From NCBI RefSeq assembly GCF_000172415.1, contig NZ_ABLD01000026.1, positions 1 to 64,000 of the forward strand: a DNA stretch of 64,000 nt. The letters run 5' to 3'. The position numbers and the translations under genes are program-made. Origin of the DNA: Paraburkholderia graminis C4D1M. GTDB taxonomy: Bacteria > Pseudomonadota > Gammaproteobacteria > Burkholderiales > Burkholderiaceae. The notes below the pieces were generated by a model. It made no database searches. It was not told the DNA's origin and worked only from the letters and a program-made list of their open reading frames with translations. Positions 52,584 to 61,106 of this stretch are shown here, in pieces (positions within the stretch are counted from its first letter, which is position 1; each line of letters opens with the position of its first letter).

Positions 52584-53384
52584 TCAGCCGAGCGTCAGTC
52601 CGCCGTCGACGTGGATCACCTGGCCGGTGATGTGACGCGCTTCGTCGGAAAGCAGGAAGGCGATCAGCGCGGCAATGTCGGCGGGCTCGGCGATGTGGCC
52701 GAGCGGTGTCGATTCCGCGGCACGCGTCCACACGGCGGCGTTATCGGCGCTCGGTCCGCGGTCCTTGCGCGTATAGCCGGGCGCGACGCAATTCACGGTC
52801 ACGCCGTGCGGCGCGAGTTCGGCGGCTGCGGTTTTCGCGAGCGACTCGAGCGCCGCCTTGGCCGCGGCGGTCGCGGCAAACGGCGTATCCGCGCGATAAC
52901 GATGCGCGACGAACGAACTCAACGCGATCACTCGGCCTCGCTTCGAGGTTTCCAACGCAGGCGTGGCGCGCTTCACGAGCGCCGCGAAGGCGGCGGGCAT
53001 CGCGGCGAATGCGGCGCCGAGCACATCGGAGTCGAGCGCCTGAAGCGTCTGACGCTGCGCGTGGCCCGCGTTCGCGACCAGTTGATCGAGTGCGCCGAAG
53101 TTCGCGAGCGTTTGATGCACCACATGTTCCGCGGCGCCGCGCTCGGCGAGATCGCCCGTCACCGTTGCGCAGGCCGCGCCGTTCGCGCTGCAATCGGCGG
53201 CAACCTGCGCGAGACGCTCGCGCGACTCGCGCTCGGCGCCGCGTGCGTGCAGCATCAGCGCGGTGCGCGGCGCGGCGATCCGCCGGGCCAGCGCCGCGCC
53301 GATGCCGGAACCCGCGCCGGTGATCAGCACGACGCGGTCAAAGCCCGCACTGGGTTCGCTCGCTGCGGCGCTCTCCGGGTTCAT
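52584..53384 (-). CDS. Short-chain dehydrogenase/reductase lacking the canonical catalytic Tyr
   Basis: The product is 266 residues with the Rossmann cofactor loop TGAGSGIG (residues 22-29), NAG (105-107) and a Ser in ALSSF (about 154-158). The catalytic YxxxK normally follows; here the Lys is Lys176, but the residue four before it is Thr172, and the local sequence reads FAATAAAKAAL. The late PGYTRKD and SDEARHITGQVIHVDGGL segments are normal for the family. Cofactor and substrate are unknown, and activity is uncertain. It overlaps the ABC transporter stop by 4 bases, so the two are one operon. Confidence 0.85.
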   Translation of the reverse strand: MNPESAAASEPSAGFDRVVLITGAGSGIGAALARRIAAPRTALMLHARGAERESRERLAQVAADCSANGAACATVTGDLAERGAAEHVVHQTLANFGALDQLVANAGHAQRQTLQALDSDVLGAAFAAMPAAFAALVKRATPALETSKRGRVIALSSFVAHRYRADTPFAATAAAKAALESLAKTAAAELAPHGVTVNCVAPGYTRKDRGPSADNAAVWTRAAESTPLGHIAEPADIAALIAFLLSDEARHITGQVIHVDGGLTLG

Positions 53385-55132
53385 GCCGCGACCGCTTCGC
53401 CGGCGCGCTCGACTTCGAGCGTTTCGTCATGGAACGCCGCCAGCGATTCGCGATGCGCGACGCTGACGATGGCCGCCTTCGGCAGCCGCTCGGTGAAGAG
53501 GCGATAAAGACGCGCTTCGTTCTCGGCGTCGAGCGCGCTCGTCGCTTCGTCGAGGAACAGATAGTCGGGCTTGTGCAGCAGCACGCGCGCGGCGGCGAGG
53601 CGCTGTTGCTCGCCCGGCGAGAGAACGCGCGTCCAGTGCGCGGATTCCTGCAAACGGTCCGCGTATTGCGACAGGTGGCAAACGACGAGCGCCTCGCGGC
53701 ATTCCTCGTCGGTATACGTGTCGGCCGCCGACGGATACGCGAGCGCCGCCTTCAGCGTGCCGATCGGCATGTAGCTCACTTGCGGAATGAACATCATGCG
53801 GGCGTTGACCGGCGCGTCGATGGCTCCATCGCCGAACGGCCACAAGCCGGCGAGCGCGCGCATCAGCGTGCTCTTGCCCGAGCCGGACGGCCCGCGCACG
53901 AGCCAGCGCGAGCCCGGATGAATCACGATGTCGCGGATGCGCGAGAGCGGGCTGCCGTTCGGAAGCGCGAGCTGGAGGCCGTCGGTGGAGAGCTTGTCGG
54001 CGTCGACGAAATGCAGGTTGATGCCGCCGTGCGCGGTGGCCGGCGAGACGGATTCCTTCAGACGCGGCGCATGCACGACCCGCTTGAATTCGCGCAGACG
54101 GTTGACCGTGGCGCGCCATTCGACCAGCGTCGAGTAACTGTTGATGAACCACGAGAACGAATCGCTGACCGTGTTGAATGCGCTGGAGATTTGCATCAGC
54201 ACACCGAACGTGAAGGCGCCCGCGAAATAACGCGGCGCGGCGACGACGAGCGGAAAGATGATCGCGATCTGACCGTAGAAGCTCAGCACGAAGGTGAGCC
54301 GCTTCGTGTACTTCATGACCTGCCACCAGTTATCGCGGATGCGGCCGAACAGCGAATGGGCGTTGGTCTTCTCCGTGTCCATGCCGTTGTAGAACGCGAT
54401 CTGCTCGGCGTTCTCGCGCAGACGGATCAGGCCGAAACGGAAATCGGCCTCGACTTTCTGCGCCTGATAGTTGATCGGCACGAGCGGATGACCGACTTTC
54501 TGGATCACGAGCGAGCCGACCACTGCGTACAGCGCGGCTGCCCACACCATGTAGCCGGGAATGTGCAGCGGCACGCCGCCGAGCGTGATGGTCAGCGCGC
54601 CGGCCAGCGCCCACAGGATCGTGATGAACGAGACGAGCGTGACGACCGTGGACAGCAGATCGAGCGTGAGCGACAGCGTGGTCGTGGCGAACGACTGCAG
54701 GTCGTCGCTGATCCGCTGGTCGGGGTTGTCGGCGAGGCGGTCGCGCTCGATCCGGTAAAACGCGCTGTCGTGCAGCCACTCGTTCAGATAGCGCGTGGTC
54801 AGCCATTGACGCCAGCGAAAGCCGAGCATCTGGCGCATATAGCGCCCGTACACCGCGAGGATGATGTAGCCGAACGCGAGCCCGGAAAAGATCATCAGCA
54901 GATGCGGGAAGTCGCGTACGTTCTTGGTTTGCAGCGCGTTATAGAAGTCGGCGCTCCAGCGGTTCAGGCGGACGTTGATCCATACCACCGCGAGGTTCAT
55001 CGCAATGATCGCGATGAGCATCCCCCACGCCGTCTTTTTTTCTTCCGACACCCAGTAAGGCTTGATGAGGCTCCATGCGGAGACTTTCTCGTCGGGCGGC
55101 AGCGCGGGGCTGACAGAAGTATTCGTTGTCAT
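53381..55132 (-). CDS. ABC transporter permease/ATP-binding protein, SbmA/YddA type
   Basis: A fused exporter-like protein of 583 residues starting at ATG 55132 with AGGA upstream. The N-terminal membrane domain (about 1-340) has six spans and the SbmA/BacA-like block LNRWSADFYNALQTKN and RWRQWLTTRYLNEWL. The C-terminal ATP-binding domain has Walker A GPSGSGKST, signature LSPGEQQR, Walker B YLFLDEATSALD, and H-loop VAHRESL. Homologues import peptides or move vitamin B12; the substrate here is unknown. Its proximity to the thiamine riboswitch operon may be coincidental. Confidence 0.88.
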   Translation of the reverse strand: MTTNTSVSPALPPDEKVSAWSLIKPYWVSEEKKTAWGMLIAIIAMNLAVVWINVRLNRWSADFYNALQTKNVRDFPHLLMIFSGLAFGYIILAVYGRYMRQMLGFRWRQWLTTRYLNEWLHDSAFYRIERDRLADNPDQRISDDLQSFATTTLSLTLDLLSTVVTLVSFITILWALAGALTITLGGVPLHIPGYMVWAAALYAVVGSLVIQKVGHPLVPINYQAQKVEADFRFGLIRLRENAEQIAFYNGMDTEKTNAHSLFGRIRDNWWQVMKYTKRLTFVLSFYGQIAIIFPLVVAAPRYFAGAFTFGVLMQISSAFNTVSDSFSWFINSYSTLVEWRATVNRLREFKRVVHAPRLKESVSPATAHGGINLHFVDADKLSTDGLQLALPNGSPLSRIRDIVIHPGSRWLVRGPSGSGKSTLMRALAGLWPFGDGAIDAPVNARMMFIPQVSYMPIGTLKAALAYPSAADTYTDEECREALVVCHLSQYADRLQESAHWTRVLSPGEQQRLAAARVLLHKPDYLFLDEATSALDAENEARLYRLFTERLPKAAIVSVAHRESLAAFHDETLEVERAGEAVAA

Positions 55133-55548
55133 GAGCGTCCTGGGAGTGCTGTTCGATTCGGGCCGGTCCACGCGGGCCGACCCTTCGCGGGTCTTCGTAT
55201 CTGTGCGTGTGCATCTATGCTGGCGCGGCGGCTGACGGCCGGGCGCCGCGGCGACTGCCGATTCTGGCGCGAAGCCCTTAAGCGAAAATTAATTCGCGGC
55301 GCCGGCGCAAAGCCGGCAGTCATTGCTGCCGCCTCTGCGCGAGCACCGCCGCGACATAACCGCCAACCGTTCGCGCGATGCCGCGTTTTCCGCGTCATCT
55401 CTCGTGGCATTGTGCCAGAGCGGTGGGCCGCTCATCCGGCTAAAGCGTAAGGCGCAAAAGGTGGTGCCGGATCAAGCCGCGCGCGCCGCGATGCGCCGCT
55501 CGTTTGCGAGCGCCGCGCCTTTTATGGTCTAATGACCTTCGACGAAAC
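55133..55548. other. Gene-free region between the ABC transporter and the thi riboswitch
   Basis: About 416 bases without a supportable gene. It should hold the promoters of both divergent units. An A/T-rich patch (around 55280-55295) interrupts high GC. No repeat or RNA beyond the riboswitch at its end was seen. Confidence 0.4.
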
Positions 55549-55647
55549 AGGGGTGCTTTGCACTTGAGCGGCGTGATTCTCGCGCTGCGGCTGCGAGGCT
55601 GAGAGAGACCCTTTGCACCCGATCCGGGTAATACCGGCGCGGGAAGT
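55549..55647 (+). promoter_or_regulatory. TPP (THI box) riboswitch
   Basis: The aptamer core is well preserved: GGGGTGC near the start (55550-55556), GGCTGAGAGAGACCC (about 55597-55611), then GATCCGGGTAATACCGGCGCGGGAA (from about 55621). The CUGAGA and ACCC motifs and the GGGUAAU..CC..GGGAA block are the diagnostic THI-box elements. It lies 234 bases upstream of thiO and points the same way, so it should lower expression of the thiamine operon when TPP is abundant. A perfect stem (GCGTACT at 55685-55691 with AGTACGC at 55699-55705) further downstream may belong to the expression platform. Confidence 0.93.
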
Positions 55648-55780
55648 TTCCGGAAGCAGCCAGTCTTCCATTCCCCGCCGGGCGGCGTACTTCATTGGAG
55701 TACGCATGTTGCCTGGCCGGCCTTGCCCGCCGGTTTCGTCCTGGGTACGCGCTTTTTGTCGGCCGTACGGAAAGGACTCG

Positions 55781-55885
55781 ATGACCGCCTATTGTTCAGT
55801 TATGTGTTTTGCTCCTTGTCGCGCCGTTCTTGACGCGCGCTGCATTGCTTTTGTCCGTCGTATCGAAGCGGAGCGCGCACGATGA
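55781..55885 (+). CDS. Putative 34-residue leader peptide between riboswitch and thiO
   Basis: A small open frame starts at ATG 55781 with a good GGAAAGGA ribosome binding site directly upstream. It ends at TGA 55883-55885, overlapping the thiO ATG in an ATGA junction. The predicted product is MTAYCSVMCFAPCRAV then LDARCIAFVRRIEAERAR, with Cys at 5, 9, 13 and 21. It may couple translation to thiO downstream of the TPP riboswitch, or be the true target of riboswitch control. It is not a recognised family, and it may be a chance frame. Confidence 0.4.
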   Translation: MTAYCSVMCFAPCRAVLDARCIAFVRRIEAERAR

Positions 55886-57012
55886 GCCGCGCCGCACAAC
55901 CCGATTTCGCTGTGCTCGGCGGCGGTCTGTGCGGGCGCCTCGTCGCGTGGCGGCTCGCCGGAGAAGGACATCGCGTGGCGCTTTATGAGCGCGGCGACGC
56001 CGACGGCTCGCAGGCCGCCGCGTGGGTCGCGGCCGCCATGCTCGCGCCGCTTGCCGAAGCCGCCAGCGCCGAACTTCTGATCACGCGGCTCGGCGCGGCA
56101 TCGCTCGAAACCTGGCCGCAAGTGCTGGCCGGGTTGCCCGAGCCGGTGTTTTTCCAGCGCAATGGCACGCTCGTCGTCTGGCATCACGCGGATCGGACCG
56201 AGGCGCCGCTGTTCGAAAGACGCGTGCGCTCGAACGCGCCGGCCGAACTGCTGGACGGCGGCTTCGTCACGCTCGCCGGCGCGCAACTCGGTGCGGCCGA
56301 ACCCGCGCTCGCGGGGCGCTTCAATCAGGGCTGGCTGCTGCCGCGCGAAGGTCAACTGGACAACCGCCAGGTGCTGCGCGCGTTGGCCGCGGGTCTTGCG
56401 CAACGCGGTGTGGAAACGCACTGGAATACGCCCGTGCTCGATGGGGCGCTGCCGCCTGCGCGCATCACCATCGACTGCCGCGGCCTCGGCGCGAAACCCG
56501 TGCTGCCGACGCTGCGCGGCATCCGCGGCGAAGTCGCGCGCGTGCACGCGCCCGGCATTAATCTGACGCGGCCGGTGCGGCTGCTGCATCCCCGTTATCC
56601 GCTCTACATCGCGCCGAAGCAGGACGATTTGTATGTGATCGGCGCCACCGAGGTGGAAGGCGAGGACATGTCGCCCGTCAGCGTGCGATCCGCGCTGGAG
56701 CTGCTGAGCGCGGCGTTTTCCGTGCATCCGGGCTTCGGCGAGGCGCGCATTCTCGAGCTGAATTCGCAGTGCCGTCCGACCTTGCCCGATCATCGGCCGG
56801 CGCTGTTGTGGGACGGCGCGCAGACGCTGCGCGTGAACGGGCTGTACCGGCACGGCTACATGATCGTGCCCGAGGTCGCCGACGAAGCCGCGCGCTTCGC
56901 GGCGGCGCTGCTGGACGGACGCATCGGCGACGCCGACGCGTTCGCGGACTGGCGGCGCGCCGCGCGCTGGAGCGAACTGTTCCACGAGCAGCGCGCGCGG
57001 GAGCCCGCGTGA
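55882..57012 (+). CDS. thiO: Thiazole biosynthesis FAD-dependent glycine oxidase ThiO
   Basis: ThiO oxidises glycine to iminoglycine, the nitrogen and carbon source for the thiamine thiazole ring. The product is 376 residues. The FAD loop FAVLGGGLCGRLVAWRL (residues 9-25), the GALQ-like substrate region (NQGWLLPREGQLDNRQVLRA) and the late NGLYRHGYMIVPEVADEAA segment match the family. A GGAG site precedes the ATG, which overlaps the leader frame. It starts the thiO-thiS-thiG-thiE operon under the TPP riboswitch. Confidence 0.92.
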   Translation: MSRAAQPDFAVLGGGLCGRLVAWRLAGEGHRVALYERGDADGSQAAAWVAAAMLAPLAEAASAELLITRLGAASLETWPQVLAGLPEPVFFQRNGTLVVWHHADRTEAPLFERRVRSNAPAELLDGGFVTLAGAQLGAAEPALAGRFNQGWLLPREGQLDNRQVLRALAAGLAQRGVETHWNTPVLDGALPPARITIDCRGLGAKPVLPTLRGIRGEVARVHAPGINLTRPVRLLHPRYPLYIAPKQDDLYVIGATEVEGEDMSPVSVRSALELLSAAFSVHPGFGEARILELNSQCRPTLPDHRPALLWDGAQTLRVNGLYRHGYMIVPEVADEAARFAAALLDGRIGDADAFADWRRAARWSELFHEQRAREPA

Positions 57013-57081
57013 GCGCCGGCCGCCGGCGCGACGCTGCGAACGCCTGCGCAATTGCCATCGACTGAACCGTATTCGAACACC

Positions 57082-57279
57082 ATGGACATTCATATCAATC
57101 AGAAGCCGTTGTCGTTGCCCGAGGGCGCGACTGTCGCCGATGCGCTCGCCGCGTACGGCGCGCGGCCGCCGTTCGCCGTCGCGCTGAACGGCGATTTCGT
57201 CGCGCGCACGCAGCATGCGGCGCGCGCATTGCAGCCGGGCGACAAGCTGGACGTCGTGCAGCCCGTGGCCGGCGGTTGA
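57082..57279 (+). CDS. thiS: Sulfur carrier protein ThiS
   Basis: ThiS is a ubiquitin-fold carrier that donates sulfur as a C-terminal thiocarboxylate to thiazole synthase. The product is 65 residues from ATG 57082 (MDIHINQKPLSLPEGATV). It ends in the required GlyGly (DVVQPVAGG). The chosen start gives the family length; a TTG frame upstream adds ten residues. It sits between thiO and thiG, as expected. Confidence 0.95.
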   Translation: MDIHINQKPLSLPEGATVADALAAYGARPPFAVALNGDFVARTQHAARALQPGDKLDVVQPVAGG

Positions 57280-57399
57280 GCGCGTTGCCGCGCCAAGCCA
57301 AGCCAGCCGTTCACGCAATCGCAGACGAGCGAACACGACCACGCACGATCACGCACGATCACGAGCAATCGCCGCCCGCCCCGCCTTGCCGGAGACCAG

Positions 57400-58224
57400 A
57401 TGATGCAAATGACTTCCCCCCAAACCGCCGACGCGCTCACGCTCTACGGCCAACCCTTCGCGAGCCGGGTGCTGCTTGGCACGTCGCGCTATCCGTCGCT
57501 GCAATCGCTGTCCGATTCGATCGACGCCGCGCGCCCCGGCATGGTGACCGTCGCGCTGCGCCGGCAGATGAACGAAGGCGGCGCCGAAGCCGGCTTCTTC
57601 GATCTGCTCAAGCGCCACGGCGTGCCGCTGTTGCCGAACACGGCCGGTTGCCTGACCGTCGGCGAGGCGGTGGCGACCGCGCACATGGCGCGCGAAATAT
57701 TCGAAACCGAGTGGATCAAGCTCGAACTGATCGGCGACGACTACACGCTGCAGCCCGATCCGGTCGGCCTGATCGAGGCGGCGGCGAAGCTCGTCAAGGA
57801 CGGCTTCAAGGTGCTGCCGTATTGCACCGAAGACCTGGTGATCGGCCGCCGTCTGCTGGACGCCGGCTGTGAGGCGCTGATGCCGTGGGGCGCGCCGATC
57901 GGCACCGGCAAGGGCGTGATCAATCCGTATGGCTTGCGAGTGTTGCGCGAGCGGCTGCCTGACGTGCCGCTGATCGTCGACGCAGGGCTCGGCGTGCCGT
58001 CGCACGCGGCCCAGGTGATGGAGTGGGGTTTCGACGGCGTGCTGCTGAACACGGCGGTGTCGCAGGCCACGCATCCCGACGCGATGGCGCGCGCGTTTGC
58101 GCTGGGCGTCGAAGCGGGCCGTCAGGCGTTTCTCGCCGGACCGATGGCCGAGCGCGAAAGTGCGCACGCGAGCACGCCGGTGGTCGGCATGCCGTTCTGG
58201 CATCAGGACGGGAGCGCCGCATGA
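57400..58224 (+). CDS. thiG: Thiazole synthase
   Basis: ThiG condenses 1-deoxy-xylulose 5-phosphate, thiocarboxylated ThiS and iminoglycine to thiazole phosphate. The product is 274 residues, slightly longer than the average because of an N-terminal tail. The Schiff-base Lys lies in EWIKLELIGDD. The family motifs PNTAGC, DAGLGVPSHAAQVMEWGFDGVLLNTAV and GAPIGTGKG are present. A GGAG site precedes the ATG. The next gene overlaps its stop by 4 bases. Confidence 0.96.
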   Translation: MMQMTSPQTADALTLYGQPFASRVLLGTSRYPSLQSLSDSIDAARPGMVTVALRRQMNEGGAEAGFFDLLKRHGVPLLPNTAGCLTVGEAVATAHMAREIFETEWIKLELIGDDYTLQPDPVGLIEAAAKLVKDGFKVLPYCTEDLVIGRRLLDAGCEALMPWGAPIGTGKGVINPYGLRVLRERLPDVPLIVDAGLGVPSHAAQVMEWGFDGVLLNTAVSQATHPDAMARAFALGVEAGRQAFLAGPMAERESAHASTPVVGMPFWHQDGSAA

Positions 58225-59333
58225 CGCAGACCCTGGCCCTGAAAGACCGCGACCTGTTCTGGCCGCCCGCCGACGAACTCACCGAAGCGACCGAACGCAT
58301 CCGCGCCCGTCTCGGCGACTGGCCGCCCACGCACGCGCCGTGGCGCATCTGCCTGACCGCGCCGGATCAGCCGAATGGCGGCGATCTGATCGTGCTCGCC
58401 GATGCCGCGCGGCACGGCGAACAGATGGCGCGCTGGCTCGTGCAGGGCGCGGCAGTGGTCGAAGCCGCCGAGAACAAGGCGACGCTGCATCTCGGCGGTG
58501 AAAAGTACCGTCTGGAAGGCCATCTCGCGGAAGACTGGATTCCCGCGCTCGCCGCGTTTCTCGACTGCGGTTTCGATCCGCACGACGCGCTCGTGCTGGC
58601 GCTCGCGTGGCGCGACGGCGACGAAACGCGGACCAACGCCGCGGGCGACTCCTTCCCCTGCGATCTGGCCGTCTTTCCGCGTCTTGCCGGTTTGCCGCAA
58701 GCGCCGGCGCAGCCGTTCCCGCGCTGCCCCGAGCGGCTCGGACTTTATCCGGTGCTGCCGAGCGCCGAGTGGGTCGAACGCGTGGTCGGCTACGGCGTGA
58801 AAACGGTGCAACTGCGCCGCAAGTCCGCCCATCCCGCCGACGAGCTTCAGCGCGAGATCGCCCGCTGCGTCGCGGCGGGAAAGCGGCACGACGCGCAGGT
58901 TTTCATCAACGATCACTGGCAGGCCGCGCTCGATGCGGGCGCCTACGGCGTGCACCTCGGCCAGGAAGACGTGCACACGGCGGATCTGGCGGCGCTGGCG
59001 GCGGCCGGCATCCGGCTCGGTCTGTCGACGCACGGCTTCTACGAAATTCTGAAGGCGCTGCACTTCCGCCCGAGCTATATCGCGTTGGGAGCGGTGTTCC
59101 CGACCACGACGAAAGTGATGCCGACCGCGCCGCAGGGCGTCAAGCGCCTCGCGCGCTACGTCCGGCTGCTGGACGGCGTCGTGCCGCTGGTCGCGATCGG
59201 CGGAATCGATTTGCAGGTGCTGCCCGAGGTTCTCGCGACGGGCGTCGGTTGTGCGGCGGTGGTGCGCGCGGTCACCGAAGCGTCTGATCCGGCGGCCGCC
59301 GTTGCCGCACTGCAACAAGCTTTTACGCAATAA
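58221..59333 (+). CDS. thiE: Thiamine phosphate synthase with long N-terminal extension
   Basis: ThiE joins the pyrimidine and thiazole moieties to thiamine phosphate. The product is 370 residues, whereas typical ThiE is about 210. The C-terminal TIM barrel starts near residue 172 (RLGLYPVLPSAEWV). It contains VQLRRKS, FINDHWQAALDAGAYGVHLGQED, STHGFYEIL and GAVFPTTTKV, all conserved. The N-terminal ~170 residues have a segment HDALVLALAWR but no recognised family. They may be a fused domain. The start overlaps thiG by an ATGA junction. Confidence 0.92.
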   Translation: MTQTLALKDRDLFWPPADELTEATERIRARLGDWPPTHAPWRICLTAPDQPNGGDLIVLADAARHGEQMARWLVQGAAVVEAAENKATLHLGGEKYRLEGHLAEDWIPALAAFLDCGFDPHDALVLALAWRDGDETRTNAAGDSFPCDLAVFPRLAGLPQAPAQPFPRCPERLGLYPVLPSAEWVERVVGYGVKTVQLRRKSAHPADELQREIARCVAAGKRHDAQVFINDHWQAALDAGAYGVHLGQEDVHTADLAALAAAGIRLGLSTHGFYEILKALHFRPSYIALGAVFPTTTKVMPTAPQGVKRLARYVRLLDGVVPLVAIGGIDLQVLPEVLATGVGCAAVVRAVTEASDPAAAVAALQQAFTQ

Positions 59334-59389
59334 TCGTCATGATTGGTTAAGGGACAGGGCGCCTCACGGCAACATTTGCATGATGGCCC

Positions 59390-59395
59390 TATAAT
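59390..59395 (+). promoter_or_regulatory. Possible -10 element upstream of mlaF
   Basis: TATAAT occurs in GCCCTATAATTCGG, 31 bases before the mlaF start. A -35 hexamer at the usual spacing is not obvious, so the call is tentative. The same GCCCTATAAT context recurs at 63947-63956. Confidence 0.35.
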
Positions 59396-59426
59396 TCGGC
59401 CTTCCGTGCAAAAGGATTGTCACTCA

Positions 59427-60248
59427 GTGTCTTCCCCATCCGAGACCTTACTCGAGCTGCGCGACGTCGACTTCGGTTACGGCGACCGGCTCGTCCTGTC
59501 GAACCTGAACCTGCGCTTTCCGCGCGGCCAGGTCGTCGCGGTCATGGGCGGTTCGGGTTGCGGCAAAACAACGGTGCTGCGGCTGATCGGCGGTCTGGTT
59601 CGCGCGCAGCGCGGCGAGATCCTGTTCCACGGCGAGAACGTCGGCGCGCAAACGCGCGACGGCCTGTACGCGCTGCGCCGCAAGATGGGCATGCTGTTCC
59701 AGTTCGGCGCGCTGTTCACGGACATGTCGGTGTTCGAAAACGTGGCGTTTGCGCTGCGCGAGCACACCGATCTCCCGGAGGAACTGATCCGCGACCTCGT
59801 GCTGATGAAGCTCAACGCGGTCGGCCTGCGCGGCGCGCGCGACCTGCTGCCGTCGGAGATTTCCGGCGGCATGGCGCGGCGCGTGGCGCTCGCGCGCGCC
59901 ATCGCCCTCGACCCCGAACTGATGATGTACGACGAGCCGTTCGCCGGCCTCGACCCGATCTCGCTTGGCATCACCGCGAACCTGATTCGCGCGCTCAACC
60001 AGGCGCTCGGCGCGACGTCGATTCTGGTCACGCACGACGTGCCGGAGTCGTTCGCGATCGCGGACTACGTGTATTTCCTCGCCAACGGCGGCGTTCATGC
60101 CGAGGGCACGCCGGCGCAACTGCGCGCGTCGACTGATCCGACGGTGCGGCAGTTCATCGACGGCGCGCCGGACGGTCCGTTCAAATTCCACTATCCGAGC
60201 AGAACGCCGCTCGCGGCGGACTTCGGCGTCGGCGGAGGGCGGTCATGA
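59427..60248 (+). CDS. mlaF: Mla phospholipid transport ATP-binding protein MlaF
   Basis: MlaF is the ATPase of the MlaFEDB inner-membrane complex that keeps the outer membrane lipid-asymmetric. I chose the GTG at 59427 (SSPSETLLELRDVDFGYGD); the frame is open further upstream but lacks family sequence. The product is 273 residues with Walker A GGSGCGKTT, Q-loop FQFGALF, signature SEISGGMARRVALARA and Walker B MMYDEPFAGLDP. mlaE overlaps by 4 bases. An AAGGA site lies about 10 bases before the start. Confidence 0.95.
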   Translation: MSSPSETLLELRDVDFGYGDRLVLSNLNLRFPRGQVVAVMGGSGCGKTTVLRLIGGLVRAQRGEILFHGENVGAQTRDGLYALRRKMGMLFQFGALFTDMSVFENVAFALREHTDLPEELIRDLVLMKLNAVGLRGARDLLPSEISGGMARRVALARAIALDPELMMYDEPFAGLDPISLGITANLIRALNQALGATSILVTHDVPESFAIADYVYFLANGGVHAEGTPAQLRASTDPTVRQFIDGAPDGPFKFHYPSRTPLAADFGVGGGRS

Positions 60249-61024
60249 TCGGCACATTGATCTCCTCGGTCGGCCGCGTGGTGCTCGACGGGCTCGGCAC
60301 GGCCGGCTACGCGACGCGTTTTTTTCTCCGGCTGCTGGTTGAATTCTTCCCGCTGCTGCGCCGTCCGCGGCTTGTCACGAAGCAGATCCACTTCGTAGGT
60401 AATTATTCGCTGGTGATCATTGCGGTGTCGGGGCTGTTCGTCGGCTTCGTGCTCGGCTTGCAGGGTTATTACACGCTCAATCGCTATGGTTCCGAGCAGG
60501 CGCTCGGGCTGCTGGTCGCGCTCTCGCTCGTGCGCGAACTCGGGCCGGTCGTCACGGCGCTGCTTTTCGCCGGCCGCGCGGGCACCTCGCTCACCGCGGA
60601 AATCGGCTTGATGAAAGCGGGCGAGCAGCTCACCGCGATGGAAATGATGGCGGTCGACCCGGTCAAGGTCGTGGTCGCGCCGCGTCTGTGGGCCGGCATT
60701 ATCTCGATGCCGATTCTCGCGGCGATTTTCAGCGCGGTCGGTATCGCGGGCGGCTATGTGGTCGGCGTGCTGCTGATCGGTGTCGATGCCGGCGCGTTCT
60801 GGTCGCAGATGCAAGGCGGCGTGGACGTCTGGCGCGATGTCGGCGCGGGCGTCGTCAAAAGCGTGGTGTTCGGCCTTGCGGTGACGTTCGTGGCGCTCTT
60901 CCAGGGCTACGAAGCGCGGCCGACGCCCGAGGGCGTGTCGCGCGCCACGACGAAGACGGTCGTGTATGCGTCGCTCGCGGTGCTCGGCCTCGATTTTCTG
61001 CTGACCGCGCTGATGTTCAGTTAA
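60245..61024 (+). CDS. mlaE: Mla phospholipid transport permease MlaE
   Basis: MlaE is the permease of the Mla complex. The product is 259 residues with five to six membrane segments. The conserved stretch ALLFAGRAGTSLTAEIGLMKAGEQL and EMMAVDPVKVVVAPRLWAGIIS are characteristic. The overlap with mlaF and the proximity of mlaD confirm the operon. Confidence 0.95.
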   Translation: MIGTLISSVGRVVLDGLGTAGYATRFFLRLLVEFFPLLRRPRLVTKQIHFVGNYSLVIIAVSGLFVGFVLGLQGYYTLNRYGSEQALGLLVALSLVRELGPVVTALLFAGRAGTSLTAEIGLMKAGEQLTAMEMMAVDPVKVVVAPRLWAGIISMPILAAIFSAVGIAGGYVVGVLLIGVDAGAFWSQMQGGVDVWRDVGAGVVKSVVFGLAVTFVALFQGYEARPTPEGVSRATTKTVVYASLAVLGLDFLLTALMFS

Positions 61025-61106
61025 GACTGCGTTGCCTGTTTTGCCGCTGCGGCGCGTCACTGAGCGCGCGCGGCAGCGCGACGGCGGCGCGGCGATTCAC
61101 TTTGGG

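Noticed and set aside
55613..55780. A longer frame (TTG start) covering the leader downstream of the TPP riboswitch.
   Set aside because: Its start lies inside the aptamer and no ribosome binding site fits; only the shorter ATG 55781 frame is worth noting.
57280..57399. Short direct repeats (CGCACGATCA) before thiG as an operator.
   Set aside because: Only two adjacent copies in a simple-sequence stretch; no support for a regulatory role.
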